DNA from: Clostridium_F caseinilyticum
Lineage (GTDB): Bacteria > Bacillota > Clostridia > Clostridiales > Clostridiaceae
DNA length: 64,000 nucleotides
Assembly (NCBI RefSeq): GCF_046127645.1
Contig: NZ_CP175919.1
Reading direction: 5' to 3' (one strand)
Under the pieces are notes generated by a model. That model did not search any database. It saw nothing but the letters and a program-made list of their open reading frames with translations, and had not been told where the DNA came from. Both the position numbers and the translations under genes were made by a program. Each line of letters starts with the position of its first letter. The stretch's first letter is position 1. Shown here in pieces: positions 34,786 through 44,029 of this stretch.

Positions 34786-35537
34786 TAGAAATAAAAAATG
34801 CAACAAAGAGGTATGGACATAGGAAAGTTATAGATAATGTATCTTTAAATATAGAAAAAGGAAGGATAACTTCTTTTATTGGTCCTAATGGAGCAGGAAA
34901 GAGTACTTTACTTTCTATAATAAGTCGTCTTATCACTAAGGATGAAGGACAAGTATTTATAGATGGAATAGAGGCTTCTAAATGGGATAATAAAAGTTTG
35001 GCAAAGAAAATTTCTATATTAAAGCAATCTAATCATACAAACATAAGGTTAACAATCAAGGAATTAGTAAGTTTTGGAAGGTTTCCTTATTGTAGTGGCA
35101 ATCTTTCATCAGAGGACTTAAGATATGTTAATGATGCCATAGATTATTTAGAACTTAAGGATATAGAAAATAAATATTTGGATGAGTTAAGTGGAGGTCA
35201 GGGACAGAGAGCTTATATAGCTATGATAGTTGCTCAAAATACAGAATATATACTTTTAGATGAACCATTAAATAATTTAGATATGAAACATTCAGTACAG
35301 ATTATGAAAATTTTAAAGAGATTGGTTCAGGATCTAAACAAAACAGTTATTTTAGTCATACATGATATTAACTTTGCCTCTTGCTATTCAGATTATATAG
35401 TTGCTCTAAAAAATGGAACTATAGCAAGTGAAGGGAATACTCATCAAATTATAGATAAAAATATTTTAAGTAATATATATGAAATGGATTTTAATATAAA
35501 AGACATAGAAAACCAGAAAATTTGCATATATTTCTAA
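34782..35537 (+). CDS. Iron-siderophore ABC ATPase (YclP-like)
   Basis: 251 residues. Walker A GPNGAGKST, Q-loop LKQSNH, signature LSGGQGQRAYIAM, Walker B YILLDEPLNNLD and switch His in LVIHDINFASCY. The FepC/FhuC-type ATPase subgroup. ATG 34782 follows AAAGGAGAG within the end of the upstream gene. Confidence 0.93.
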   Translation: MIEIKNATKRYGHRKVIDNVSLNIEKGRITSFIGPNGAGKSTLLSIISRLITKDEGQVFIDGIEASKWDNKSLAKKISILKQSNHTNIRLTIKELVSFGRFPYCSGNLSSEDLRYVNDAIDYLELKDIENKYLDELSGGQGQRAYIAMIVAQNTEYILLDEPLNNLDMKHSVQIMKILKRLVQDLNKTVILVIHDINFASCYSDYIVALKNGTIASEGNTHQIIDKNILSNIYEMDFNIKDIENQKICIYF

Positions 35538-35610
35538 TTGATTTATCTATAAATTCTGTTAATTAATTAAATCTAATAATCAAATTAAATAAATTATAGA
35601 GGTGAATTAA

Positions 35611-36555
35611 ATGAATAAAAAAGTATGGACAGTAGTAGGAATTTTAATAGTATTCATTATAGGTGGGACTTTGTTTTTTAAACCTAAGGAAAAGAAAGAG
35701 GATGTAGCTACCAACGTAGATATGAAGATTACTCATAAACTTGGAGAGGAAACTTTAAAAAAGAATCCTAAAAAGGTAGTGGTTTTTGACTACGGTACTT
35801 TAGATTCTTTGGATAAAATGGGAATAGAAATAAAAGGACTTCCAAAATCAAATATTCCAAGTTATTTATCAAAATATAAAGATGATAAGTATACAGATAT
35901 AGGTACTTTATTTGAACCTAATTTTGAAAAGTTAAATGAGATTAAGCCAGATGTAATATTTATATCAGCTAGACAATCTAAGGTATATGAAGAACTTAAT
36001 AAAATAGCTCCTACAATATATCTTAATACAGAAAATGGAAAATATATAGAATCAGTTAAAAGTAATTTAGAACAGTTAGGAAAAGTATTTGATAAAGAAG
36101 ATTTTGTAAAAGCTGAGATTAAAAAAATTGATGATTCAGTAGAAGATATAAACAAGAAGGCTAGTAAAAGTGAGAAAAAAGCTTTGGTGATTTTAGCTAA
36201 TGATGGAGCGTTAAGTGCTTATGGAAAAGGATCAAGATTTGGAATTATACATGAAGAACTTGGATTTCCACTTGTAGATGAACACATAGATACTGCAGTT
36301 CATGGCCAAAAGATATCTTTTGAATATGTTGTAGAAAAGAATCCAGATTATATTTTTGTTGTTGATAGAGGTGCTGTTGTTCAGGGTGGAAAGAAATCAG
36401 TAAATAAAATATTAGAAAATGATCTAATAAAGACTACAAAGGCATATAAAAACAATAAGATTATTTCATTAAATCCAGAACTTTGGTATATATCACCAGG
36501 CGGAATAGTATCTACTACTGAAATGTTAAAGGAAATAAAAGATTCTATTAAGTAG
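35611..36555 (+). CDS. Siderophore-binding protein (YclQ-like) without lipobox
   Basis: 314 residues. FhuD/YclQ-type binding protein: KNPKKVVVFDYGTLDSLDKMGIE, KPDVIFISARQSK, LVILANDGALSAYGKGSRFG, NPDYIFVVDRGA. The N-terminus (VWTVVGILIVFIIGGTLFF) is a hydrophobic anchor, but unlike YclQ and most Gram-positive binding proteins it has no cysteine, so no lipidation; it is probably held by an uncleaved helix. RBS TAGAGGTGAA precedes ATG 35611. Last gene of the transporter. Confidence 0.88.
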   Translation: MNKKVWTVVGILIVFIIGGTLFFKPKEKKEDVATNVDMKITHKLGEETLKKNPKKVVVFDYGTLDSLDKMGIEIKGLPKSNIPSYLSKYKDDKYTDIGTLFEPNFEKLNEIKPDVIFISARQSKVYEELNKIAPTIYLNTENGKYIESVKSNLEQLGKVFDKEDFVKAEIKKIDDSVEDINKKASKSEKKALVILANDGALSAYGKGSRFGIIHEELGFPLVDEHIDTAVHGQKISFEYVVEKNPDYIFVVDRGAVVQGGKKSVNKILENDLIKTTKAYKNNKIISLNPELWYISPGGIVSTTEMLKEIKDSIK

Positions 36556-36668
36556 TGAAGGCTTATAGCTATAAGTGTAATAGATTAGAAGTATTTTATA
36601 TAAATTAGAGATTGACAAATAATCTTTATGGATCTATAATTGAAAATAAATTTCAGTATCAAATCTAT

Positions 36669-36714
36669 CTAGATAAAATATTAGTAGAAAATTTTGTTCT
36701 AATATTTTATCTAG
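36669..36714 (+). terminator. Perfect 16-bp hairpin after the binding-protein gene
   Basis: Arms 36669-36684 and 36699-36714 are perfectly complementary (CTAGATAAAATATTAG), with a 14-base loop and no strong T run. It lies in the 200 bases between the binding-protein gene and the araC gene; it may attenuate read-through or be an operator. Confidence 0.5.
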
Positions 36715-36756
36715 TAAAGAAATTTAGATATATCAATTGATAAGGGAGTAATGGGA

Positions 36757-37758
36757 ATGGAATTGTGTGCAGCTAAACAATATGAAATAAAAAGTTCGAA
36801 AGCTAATGATTGTTGCATTTGTGATGGCTTTAATAAAATCTACAATAAAAGCTGTGGACAATATAGTTACCAAATTCCCCAGGAGCTAGGAAGTGGACAT
36901 TTAAAACAATTATTAAGTTGTGAAAATGCTCGTATTATGGAATTTGATATGAATTTGATAAAACAAGTAGAACTTAATGGTATTTCGGGAGTGCCTCACA
37001 TAGATATGCTCTTTTGTCTTGGTGATGATCTACAGTGGGAGTTACCCCAAACTGGTAAAAGATTTGAGATGCTGTCCGGTGAAAGCTATATGGGGACTAG
37101 TGAAGAAAATGTGAAAAGATGCATTTATCCTGCAAAGTGTGATGTTAAATTGATTGAAATTAAAATGCCCTTGAAGAAAATGAAAGATAATATTGATAAA
37201 ATTTGTAAAGACTCTGGTTTTTATAATTATTTTTCAGAAAAAGTATGGTGTGATAATTTGAAAATAACACCTTCTATCAATGCAATTTTGCATCAGATGT
37301 TAAAATGCCCCTATGAAGAATCCTTAAGATATTTATATATGGAGGGAAAACTTATGGAACTTGTGGCTGTATATTTAAATGAGGTTATGTATCAGAGTAA
37401 AGGAGTTTCAAAGAGTATAAGCTTATCTAAAGATGATATTAAAAGTATTTATAAAGCAAAGAACATACTGGATAGAAGCATTACTCAGAAAATTACATTA
37501 AGTTATCTTTCTAAGGAAGTTTGTCTTAATGAGTTTAAATTAAAAAAAGGATTTAAAGAATTGTTCGGAATGCCCGTGTATACTTATCTTTTAGATAAAC
37601 GATTGGAACTTGCTAAGTTTTTTTTAGAGGAGAAAAAATTCCGTGTTAGTGATGTAGCTAATCTTGTTGGATATGGTAACATGAGTCATTTTGCAGCAGC
37701 TTTCAGAAAAAAATATGGAGTGAATCCTAGTGAATATGTAAAAGATATTTCAAAATAG
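36757..37758 (+). CDS. AraC-family regulator downstream of siderophore uptake genes
   Basis: 333 residues. The N-terminal about 230 residues are an effector-type domain (MEFDMNLIKQVELNGISG, MPLKKMKDNIDKICKD); the C-terminal part has two helix-turn-helices (ITLSYLSKEVCLNEFKLKKG and VSDVANLVGYGNMSHFAAAF) and KYGVNPSEY. The build is that of YbtA/PchR-like siderophore regulators. The start is ATG 36757, 8 bases after AAGGGAG (ATG 36751 is too close). Same strand as the transport operon. Confidence 0.85.
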   Translation: MELCAAKQYEIKSSKANDCCICDGFNKIYNKSCGQYSYQIPQELGSGHLKQLLSCENARIMEFDMNLIKQVELNGISGVPHIDMLFCLGDDLQWELPQTGKRFEMLSGESYMGTSEENVKRCIYPAKCDVKLIEIKMPLKKMKDNIDKICKDSGFYNYFSEKVWCDNLKITPSINAILHQMLKCPYEESLRYLYMEGKLMELVAVYLNEVMYQSKGVSKSISLSKDDIKSIYKAKNILDRSITQKITLSYLSKEVCLNEFKLKKGFKELFGMPVYTYLLDKRLELAKFFLEEKKFRVSDVANLVGYGNMSHFAAAFRKKYGVNPSEYVKDISK

Positions 37759-37770
37759 ATTATTAATTTT

Positions 37771-37807
37771 TACTGCATACATGCTATTGTATTGCAGTAT
37801 TTTTTTG
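37771..37807 (+). terminator. Rho-independent terminator of araC
   Basis: TACTGCATAC pairs with GTATTGCAGTA, followed by T8. Confidence 0.8.
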
Positions 37808-37811
37808 TAAA

Positions 37812-37973
37812 AATCCTAATTTGAGCTAACATAATCCTCATTTGAGTACAGATGAGATAAATAAAACCCAATAATTAATAATGGGAATCAATTATGGGGT
37901 TTTTACTTTTTATAAATTATTCTATAAAGAAAATTATTAATTTCCCAGGAAGTTTTAACTCAAATTTAGGATT
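37812..37973. repeat. Inverted repeat element in a 600-base gene-free interval
   Basis: AATCCTAATTTGAG (37812-37825) recurs inverted as CTCAAATTTAGGATT (37959-37973). Between them a hairpin AAAACCC...GGGGTTTT (37863-37905) resembles a terminator. This may be a small mobile palindromic element. From 37974 to 38370 I see no gene. Confidence 0.4.
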
Positions 37974-38370
37974 AGAAATCCTTATCTAAGGACTTAGCAG
38001 ATTTTATAAACAGTATAAGAATTCTAAGAGACCTAAGCTGAAGAATTCTAATATATCTAACTTTTTATAAGATAGGAGTATTAGGGTAGATAGGAACGGT
38101 ATAAGTGAATAATTAATTTAAAGAGACTTTATGCTGGGTTGTGGAAACTTCAGCAGGTATATGAAGATTAGAATAATTTTATTTTCAAATTTTATAAGCA
38201 TATAAAATCAAATAGTGTTATAAAATAAAAGCCCATTGCAAGGCAAATATTAATTTTAGTCTTTTAATGAGCTTAATTTTGTATGTAGTTTTTTATATAA
38301 AAGTGATAATTATTATATGATTTTTAAGGAATATATATATGAATTTTATATAAGCTATTACATGTTATTA

Positions 38371-39744
38371 TTATTTTATTTTAAGCATAATATTAATAAT
38401 AAATTTATGTTTTTCTTCTAATATATCAACTATGCCATTATATTTTTTCGCAACAGTTTTTATGTTAGAAATTCCTATGCCATGATTAGTTTTATTAGTT
38501 TTTGTGCTGATAATTTTATTTTCAACATATTGAATTTTATTTGTAGTACTGTTAGAAACTTTAATTATTAGATATATATTTTTTATGCAAGATTTTATAC
38601 ATATTTTTTTTAGAATATTACTATCTGTAATTCTCATACAAGCTTCAAGGGCATTGTCCAATGCATTACTTAAAATAACACATAAATCTACGGGCTCTAG
38701 TAAGGTTTCTTTGGGTAATAGGAAATCACATATAAACTCTATTTCATTAGCTTTAGCAATGTTATATTTTTCATTTATGATTACATCAGATATAGAATTA
38801 CCTGTTTTTATTTTAAAATCAAGTTTGCTAATGGTTTCATTAATATTTATAAGATACTTTTTTATATCTTCAATGTTATTAGTAGCAGCTAAATTTCTTA
38901 AACAGGAAACATGATTATTCATATCATGGGTTATGCCTCTTATACCTTTATAAAGCATTTCTATGTTGTTGCTATGAGTAAGCTGTAGCTTAAATTGTTG
39001 TTCCATAAGAATGTTTTTTTTCTCTTCTAATTGACCTTCAAGCATTTTTTTAAAGGTATAGGCCATAATTAATAGGGATACTAACAAAGCAAAACTTATA
39101 AAGGGTAGAGTATAATAAATTTTAGGGAAAATATAAGGTAAATAGTATCTTTTATTATCAATATTAATAGGTTGAATGATATAAAAAATAAGTCCTAAAC
39201 TATAAATTGATAAACAAGGAATGAGCAAAAATAAGTTTTCATATAATTTTATTGATTTTTCTTTTAAATTTAGAAATTTACAAATATTTTTTAAAAATAC
39301 AAATAATATAGTATAACGTATAAGATCATTAATAATGTTGGTCATAAAACTAATAATTATATGTTTATTAAAAGATACATTAATGTTGTTAATAATAGGC
39401 AAAATTGTAAAATCAAAGGTTAAAAAAGTTAGATTAATAAGTAGTAATGCTGCTTCTTCAAGAATAACAGCATAAAATTTCATTAAGAAATTACCATTAC
39501 ATAAAAAGCATATAATTAGTAGCCAAATTATATTATTTATAATTATACTCCATAGTAGAGACATTGATTTCATCATATAAAAATCAATAACTGTTACTAA
39601 TAATGCACATAAAGTAAAATGCCAAACTTTACTTTTAAATCCTAAAAAATTTTTATAGAAATAGTATTTGATTGTATATAGAAAAAGCATTGTTAAATAT
39701 CCTGATAAAAATCGAGAAATCTGTAATATTTGTTGTTCTTCCAT
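38371..39744 (-). CDS. AgrC-like sensor kinase (GHKL) of an orphan two-component pair
   Basis: 457 residues. About 220 N-terminal residues in six or seven membrane segments, a coiled stretch, then the His box THDMNNH (about residue 271-277), N-box VILSNALDNALEACM (about 360) and G-box HGIGISNIKTVAKKYNG (about 421). The same build as the kinase at 198-1478, but without agrB or agrD nearby. It starts 2 bases after the stop of the response regulator gene, so they form one unit. Confidence 0.88.
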   Translation of the reverse strand: MEEQQILQISRFLSGYLTMLFLYTIKYYFYKNFLGFKSKVWHFTLCALLVTVIDFYMMKSMSLLWSIIINNIIWLLIICFLCNGNFLMKFYAVILEEAALLLINLTFLTFDFTILPIINNINVSFNKHIIISFMTNIINDLIRYTILFVFLKNICKFLNLKEKSIKLYENLFLLIPCLSIYSLGLIFYIIQPINIDNKRYYLPYIFPKIYYTLPFISFALLVSLLIMAYTFKKMLEGQLEEKKNILMEQQFKLQLTHSNNIEMLYKGIRGITHDMNNHVSCLRNLAATNNIEDIKKYLININETISKLDFKIKTGNSISDVIINEKYNIAKANEIEFICDFLLPKETLLEPVDLCVILSNALDNALEACMRITDSNILKKICIKSCIKNIYLIIKVSNSTTNKIQYVENKIISTKTNKTNHGIGISNIKTVAKKYNGIVDILEEKHKFIINIMLKIK

Positions 39745-39746
39745 AA

Positions 39747-40454
39747 TTACTGAACCTCATTTTTCAAATAATACATAAAGGCTTTTGAAAAATCATCTAA
39801 CCTATATTTTGAAACATATATTTTTTCAGAGTTTATTAAGGTTATAAATACATTATCATAGCTTTCAACATACTTTAAATTTACAATATAACTTTTATGA
39901 CATCTAAAAAAATTACATCCATAAAGTTCTTTTTCAATATCAGATATTTTATGATAATATTCAATAATGTTGTTTTTAGTATGGATTTTTAATTTTCTAT
40001 GTTGTGATTCTATGTACATTATATCTTTAAGAAAAATTTTAGTGGCTTGGCTAATTGTTTTAGCAATAATAAACTTATCTTTTTTATCAAATTGCAATAA
40101 AGCTGAATATAAAACATCTTTAAGTTTACTTTCATCGATGGGTTTTAAAATGTAGTGAAAAGCTTTTACGTCAAATGCATCAAAAACATAATCTTTAAGT
40201 CCTGTTATAAATATAATAATTGCTTCTTCATTTACAAGTCTAATTTTTTTTGCAACCTCTAGACCTGTTAATTTATTCATTTTTATATCTAAGAAATATA
40301 TATCAAAATCATTCATTGATGATATTAAATCTTCTCCATTATCAAATTGAAATATTTTATATTGTTTATTCCTTAAACGTAAAGCTTCAACAATAATACC
40401 TACTATTTCTTCTCTTTGATATTTTTCATCATCACAAATAGCTACATTTAGCAT
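39747..40454 (-). CDS. LytTR response regulator (AgrA-like)
   Basis: 235 residues. Receiver with acidic pair Asp8-Asp9 and phospho-acceptor Asp56 (YFLDIKMNKLTG), and KPI near residue 100; LytTR domain at the C-terminus (DIMYIESQHRKLKIHTKNN, FFRCHKSYIVNLKYVESY, IYVSKYRLDDF). The start is ATG 40454, 7 bases from GGAGGTGA; a longer frame to 40511 would begin upstream of that site. Transcribed before the kinase gene. Confidence 0.9.
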   Translation of the reverse strand: MLNVAICDDEKYQREEIVGIIVEALRLRNKQYKIFQFDNGEDLISSMNDFDIYFLDIKMNKLTGLEVAKKIRLVNEEAIIIFITGLKDYVFDAFDVKAFHYILKPIDESKLKDVLYSALLQFDKKDKFIIAKTISQATKIFLKDIMYIESQHRKLKIHTKNNIIEYYHKISDIEKELYGCNFFRCHKSYIVNLKYVESYDNVFITLINSEKIYVSKYRLDDFSKAFMYYLKNEVQ

Positions 40455-40476
40455 CGAATCACCTCCAAAATAAGTA

Positions 40477-40530
40477 TACCATCTAATGAAGTCTGTAGAT
40501 AAGCTTTTCACAGGCTAAAATTAGATGGTA
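40477..40530 (-). terminator. Inverted repeat between coiled-coil gene and regulator
   Basis: TACCATCTAAT (40477-40487) and ATTAGATGGTA (40520-40530), with an inner pair GTCTGT/ACAGGC. It may terminate the coiled-coil gene or be a leader structure of the regulator gene. Confidence 0.45.
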
Positions 40531-40541
40531 ATAAATGAATT

Positions 40542-41417
40542 TTAAGCTATTATATTAAAATGTTTTTTATTAACGTTAGCTTTATCAGGAAGATTGTCCT
40601 CATAATGCTTAATATTTTGTGCAATTTGTTGTTGCTTTATAAATAATTCATTTGAATTTTCAGAGGCTGAACTAGAATTTGTATCCTTACTTTGTTCATT
40701 ATTATCAACTATATTATTGGAAGTGTTATTTTCTGTATTATTATTGTTTATATTTTTTAAGTTGTCACCTAATTCTTTATTAATATTTTCAAGACCATTT
40801 TTTATTTTATCAAGTTGCTTTTTCTTATTAACAGGGTCTAGTCCTCTTTTTTCATCTGTTTTTATTTCACAATCTAAAACCCTTGCTGTACCTGACATTA
40901 AAGTTTTTTGAGAGGATAATGATTTAGCTTGTGATAGATTGGTAGAAAGATTTAAAAGATTGTCCATAGATTCATCTGTTTTCATATCCTTTTCTGAATA
41001 TGTATTTGATGTTTTCTTAGAGTTTTGGTTTTTTTTATTTTTGTATTTATCTTTAGTTTCAATGCCCATTGAATTACGTTGCTCTTCTAATTGAAGATCA
41101 TTTATTTGTTTATCAATTTCTTTAATTTGTTTATCAATACTCTCAAGTTTTTCTTTTATAGTTAAAGGATCATTATCTTTTTTCAATCCTCTTTCCATAA
41201 TAGAATTTTTCATTTCCATCAAATTTGATTTTTGTTCCATTAGATTTTTTAATATATTATTTTTCCCTGAATTTCCTTTAAAGGATGTAGGTATATTCCC
41301 TTTGTTAATAACATTCTGTCTTTGAGCTTGTTTGTTGTTAACAAGAGCTTTAACATTAGATGGATAATTTAAATTTATTGAACCCATCTGCTGTTTGGGT
41401 GAAAAAGATATATTCAT
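40542..41417 (-). CDS. Unrecognised hydrophilic coiled-coil protein
   Basis: 291 residues from ATG 41417 (AAAGGAGG 8 bases before; a longer frame reaching 41516 starts upstream of the ribosome site). No signal peptide. Coiled-coil stretches KEKLESIDKQIKEIDKQIND and KKKQLDKIKNGLENINKELG resemble FlxA-like proteins; a low-complexity Asn/Ser/Thr region follows (about 235-275). No enzymatic motif. It is upstream of the AgrA/AgrC-like pair on the same strand and could be its target or partner. I do not recognise a characterised family. Confidence 0.6.
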   Translation of the reverse strand: MNISFSPKQQMGSINLNYPSNVKALVNNKQAQRQNVINKGNIPTSFKGNSGKNNILKNLMEQKSNLMEMKNSIMERGLKKDNDPLTIKEKLESIDKQIKEIDKQINDLQLEEQRNSMGIETKDKYKNKKNQNSKKTSNTYSEKDMKTDESMDNLLNLSTNLSQAKSLSSQKTLMSGTARVLDCEIKTDEKRGLDPVNKKKQLDKIKNGLENINKELGDNLKNINNNNTENNTSNNIVDNNEQSKDTNSSSASENSNELFIKQQQIAQNIKHYEDNLPDKANVNKKHFNIIA

Positions 41418-41807
41418 AAATATGCCTCCTTTAATGTAATTTTTGAAAGTTTGTATAGTTTTTACACTTATTATATCGTAGAATATAGAATTAATTTTAT
41501 TAGTTTGTAGCAACAAGTCTTTAAAATGTATTGAATAGATTTTATAAGTATACTAGTAGTTATTTCAAAGTATTATAAAATGAAACCTAATTCACATATT
41601 TTACTATATGTGAATTTTAATTCAACATATATAGGGAGTTTACAATGTTTATCTAGCTCTTATAGGAGAGGGGGAATTAGAATTGTTAGTCATGGAATAA
41701 AATATATTTAGTTTTAAAACCGAAAATATAAAAAATACACTTATAAACTTTTATATTTGCTATATTAAAACTAAATATATTTTGAGACAGCTTCTTTATA
41801 TATAGGA
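41418..41807. other. Intergenic region with two hairpins
   Basis: A hairpin at 41590-41614 (TTCACATAT/ATATGTGAA) and a large inverted repeat with perfect 19-base arms, 41700-41718 and 41766-41784, with an inner stem. The latter probably ends the minus-strand transcript of the two genes at 41808-42642. No gene is seen. Confidence 0.5.
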
Positions 41808-42314
41808 CTAATTACCTGATTCATAAAATGCCATATTTACCATAACGTTAGTGGAACAAAAGCCTTCATTTTTTATTTGTAATATATAATTAGTATCATA
41901 TTGTAATATTCTTTCGAAAGATGCAGATTCTATAGGGGTTCCACCCTGGGTAAATGAAAATCTTGGTATAAAATCTTCTTCTAATATTATGCCATTTTGT
42001 ATGTTAGAAGCATTGTAATAAAAGGATGTATTTGCTTTTATTTTTGATCTATCATCTAAGTTTATTGCAGGAATTTTTTTAGTTCCAGGAGTAAATTTAG
42101 GGCCTTTAATTAGTTTAATACCTAATTGTTCTCCTTGGCTTACAATTCTTTGATCTTTTATGTGTGTAATAGTATGTTCCCCTGTGGATATTTGTATATT
42201 AAGACTTTTACCTGGTAAAATTATCTTTCTGCATGATATAGTGAATGCCTGACCAGCAAAAACGAAGCCTAGCCAATAGGGTTGATTTCTAAATTGATAA
42301 CTGGAAATTGCCAT
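41808..42314 (-). CDS. Unrecognised beta-rich protein
   Basis: 168 residues from ATG 42314 (GAGGTGG site just upstream, overlapping the previous gene's end). No signal peptide or membrane segment. Alternating hydrophobic pattern (ILPGKSLNIQISTGEHTITH, YNASNIQNGIILEEDF, TNYILQIKNEGFCSTNVMVN) suggests a jelly-roll or tail/surface-fibre-like beta fold. The end resembles the terminal part of the DUF6385-like proteins nearby. It lies in the spore-surface island with its partner at 42316-42642. Confidence 0.6.
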   Translation of the reverse strand: MAISSYQFRNQPYWLGFVFAGQAFTISCRKIILPGKSLNIQISTGEHTITHIKDQRIVSQGEQLGIKLIKGPKFTPGTKKIPAINLDDRSKIKANTSFYYNASNIQNGIILEEDFIPRFSFTQGGTPIESASFERILQYDTNYILQIKNEGFCSTNVMVNMAFYESGN

Positions 42315-42315
42315 A

Positions 42316-42642
42316 TTAAACCACCTCAAATACTCTAATCGTTACAGGATACTCTTTAGTCTTAGCATAAATGGTTAAATCCTCATCTGGATTAAGATCA
42401 TATACAATAACTTCAGCAGGAACATTAAAAACATATTTTCCACTTTCAAGGGTAAAGTTTGGATCTGTAGAGTGATAAATATGAGTAGCTGTATCATTAA
42501 TAACCCACAATTGTCTTCTTATAGAAAGATTTTCATTCTCAACCCTTAAAGGTGTGGCTTCAGTTGTAATTTTTACTTTTCCTATACGATTATTTTTATT
42601 CCAATATAGTGGGGGGATATCGTCATAACGAAAAACATTCAT
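42316..42642 (-). CDS. Unrecognised small beta-rich protein
   Basis: 108 residues with a good ribosome site (GGAGGTCA) before ATG 42642. Segments IGKVKITTEATPLRVENENL, LSIRRQLWVINDTATHIYHS and EDLTIYAKTKEYPVTIRVFE indicate an all-beta fold. It ends 1 base before the ATG of the next gene, so the two proteins are probably made together. No known family recognised. Confidence 0.6.
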   Translation of the reverse strand: MNVFRYDDIPPLYWNKNNRIGKVKITTEATPLRVENENLSIRRQLWVINDTATHIYHSTDPNFTLESGKYVFNVPAEVIVYDLNPDEDLTIYAKTKEYPVTIRVFEVV

Positions 42643-43045
42643 AAATAGTGACCTCCGTAAAGTAATTAATACCTGGTATATTTAAGTTATCCATACATAT
42701 TATGCTAATATATAATGAGGTGGTACTAGATATAATTGATTTTAGAAATATAAAAGAATAAATTTTTATTTAGTTTTTTATAAGTAGTATTCTTGGATAT
42801 ATAAAGATATTTATGATATTTTTACACCGAAGAGCAAATTTTCATAAATTTATAGAAAAATTTTAAATATAGTAGTAGAAAAGAATGTGAATAAAGGTTA
42901 AATAAGATAATTTAAAATCTTATATTTTTCATTTGGATATACTTGCTATAATCACAAATTATAAATCATAAACATATTATAATTTATAGGGGAAAATTTT
43001 ATATGAAATTTACAAGTTGTTAGCTACAATAAAGGAGTGGATTTT
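42643..43045. promoter_or_regulatory. Divergent promoter region of surface genes
   Basis: About 400 bases between divergent genes. A short ORF with AGGGGAAA and ATG near 43002 encodes only six residues. An inverted repeat AAATTATAAAT/ATTATAATTT lies around 42955-42985. Sporulation-type promoters are expected here but I could not place them with confidence. Confidence 0.35.
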
Positions 43046-43918
43046 ATGTCATTTGTAGGAAAAGAAAGGAAAATTCCCCAAGATGATTTGTATGTTGCAA
43101 AGTTTTATCCTAATACTAATTTTAACGGTGACCCCTTCCTAGGTTGTGGTAGATACTATACTCAAGATAATATATATAGAACACTAATGTACTTTGATAT
43201 TTCTAGTCTTCCATCTAATATATTTATTGATAAAGCTATATTAAGACTTTATGTAAAAATAAATATTGTTAATAACATTACAAAACCAATAACAATACAC
43301 AATTTGCTACAATTTTTTGATAAAAATACTGTCACTTATTCAAATCAACCATCATTTGAGGACAACCCTTATGCAACATTAAATATAAATGCAGAGCTTA
43401 ACCAATTTGTTGAAGTTGATATAACAAATTTATTAACAGAGTGGTATAATTCACCTGCTCTTAATTATGGTATGTTAATGAAAGGATTAGAAACTCAGAC
43501 TAGCTTTGTTGGTTTTTCTAGCACCTTTGATAATGATGATACTAAATTTCCTAATTTAGAAATATACTATGGATATTATGAAGGACTGAGTGAATATCCT
43601 CCTGAAATGATTGAATTATTAGAATTAGATGATTCTGTAAATTCTTCTGCTATTCCTCTTGGTCCTAATATAGGGACTTTTGCAATAGAAAATCATGGAT
43701 CTGGAGCTATTAGTGTAAGGATTCAGCTTAGTTTTGATAATATAAATTGGATAGATAATAAACCTCCTTATACTAGTGATTATATTCTTTTAAAAGATGA
43801 AAATATGATATTAACTACAACTGCATATATGTCTTATGCTAGAATTTTAATTACTCATGCTGAAAGTTATCCTGTTGAAGATGCTACAGTCACAATATAT
43901 AAGACAATTAAGGTTTAA
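43046..43918 (+). CDS. DNRLRE-domain surface protein with DUF6385-like end
   Basis: 290 residues. Residues about 10-185 match the DNRLRE pattern (NTNFNGDPFLGCGRYYTQDN, RTLMYFDISSLPSNIFIDKA, VEVDITNLLTEWYNSPALNY, GLMKG-type block, FSSTFDNDDTKFPNLEIYY). The last about 90 residues (NHGSGAISVRIQLSFDNINW ... AYMSYARILITH) resemble the DUF6385-like module of neighbouring proteins. No signal peptide, consistent with a mother-cell-made spore-surface protein rather than a secreted one. Start ATG 43046 after AAAGGAGTG. Confidence 0.78.
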   Translation: MSFVGKERKIPQDDLYVAKFYPNTNFNGDPFLGCGRYYTQDNIYRTLMYFDISSLPSNIFIDKAILRLYVKINIVNNITKPITIHNLLQFFDKNTVTYSNQPSFEDNPYATLNINAELNQFVEVDITNLLTEWYNSPALNYGMLMKGLETQTSFVGFSSTFDNDDTKFPNLEIYYGYYEGLSEYPPEMIELLELDDSVNSSAIPLGPNIGTFAIENHGSGAISVRIQLSFDNINWIDNKPPYTSDYILLKDENMILTTTAYMSYARILITHAESYPVEDATVTIYKTIKV

Positions 43919-43980
43919 ATATGTTTTATATTTGAAATAAAAATAAAATTATATGGTAAAAGTATTTTATTAGTGTTTTT

Positions 43981-44025
43981 TAAAACAAAGGAGCTATCTC
44001 ATTTTGAGATAGCTCCTCTGTTTTA
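43981..44025. terminator. Strong bidirectional terminator
   Basis: AAACAAAGGAGCTATCTCA pairs with TGAGATAGCTCCTCTGTTT (one mismatch) around a short loop, A-rich before and T-rich after, between convergent genes. Confidence 0.88.
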
Positions 44026-44029
44026 AAAT

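Noticed and set aside
38120..38220. Search for an AgrD-like peptide near the second kinase/regulator pair
   Set aside because: Short ORFs here have no leader-Cys-HQP pattern and no adjacent AgrB; none qualifies.
40508..40511. Extended N-terminus of the response regulator (start at 40511)
   Set aside because: The 19 extra residues lie upstream of GGAGGTGA; the receiver domain begins normally at ATG 40454.
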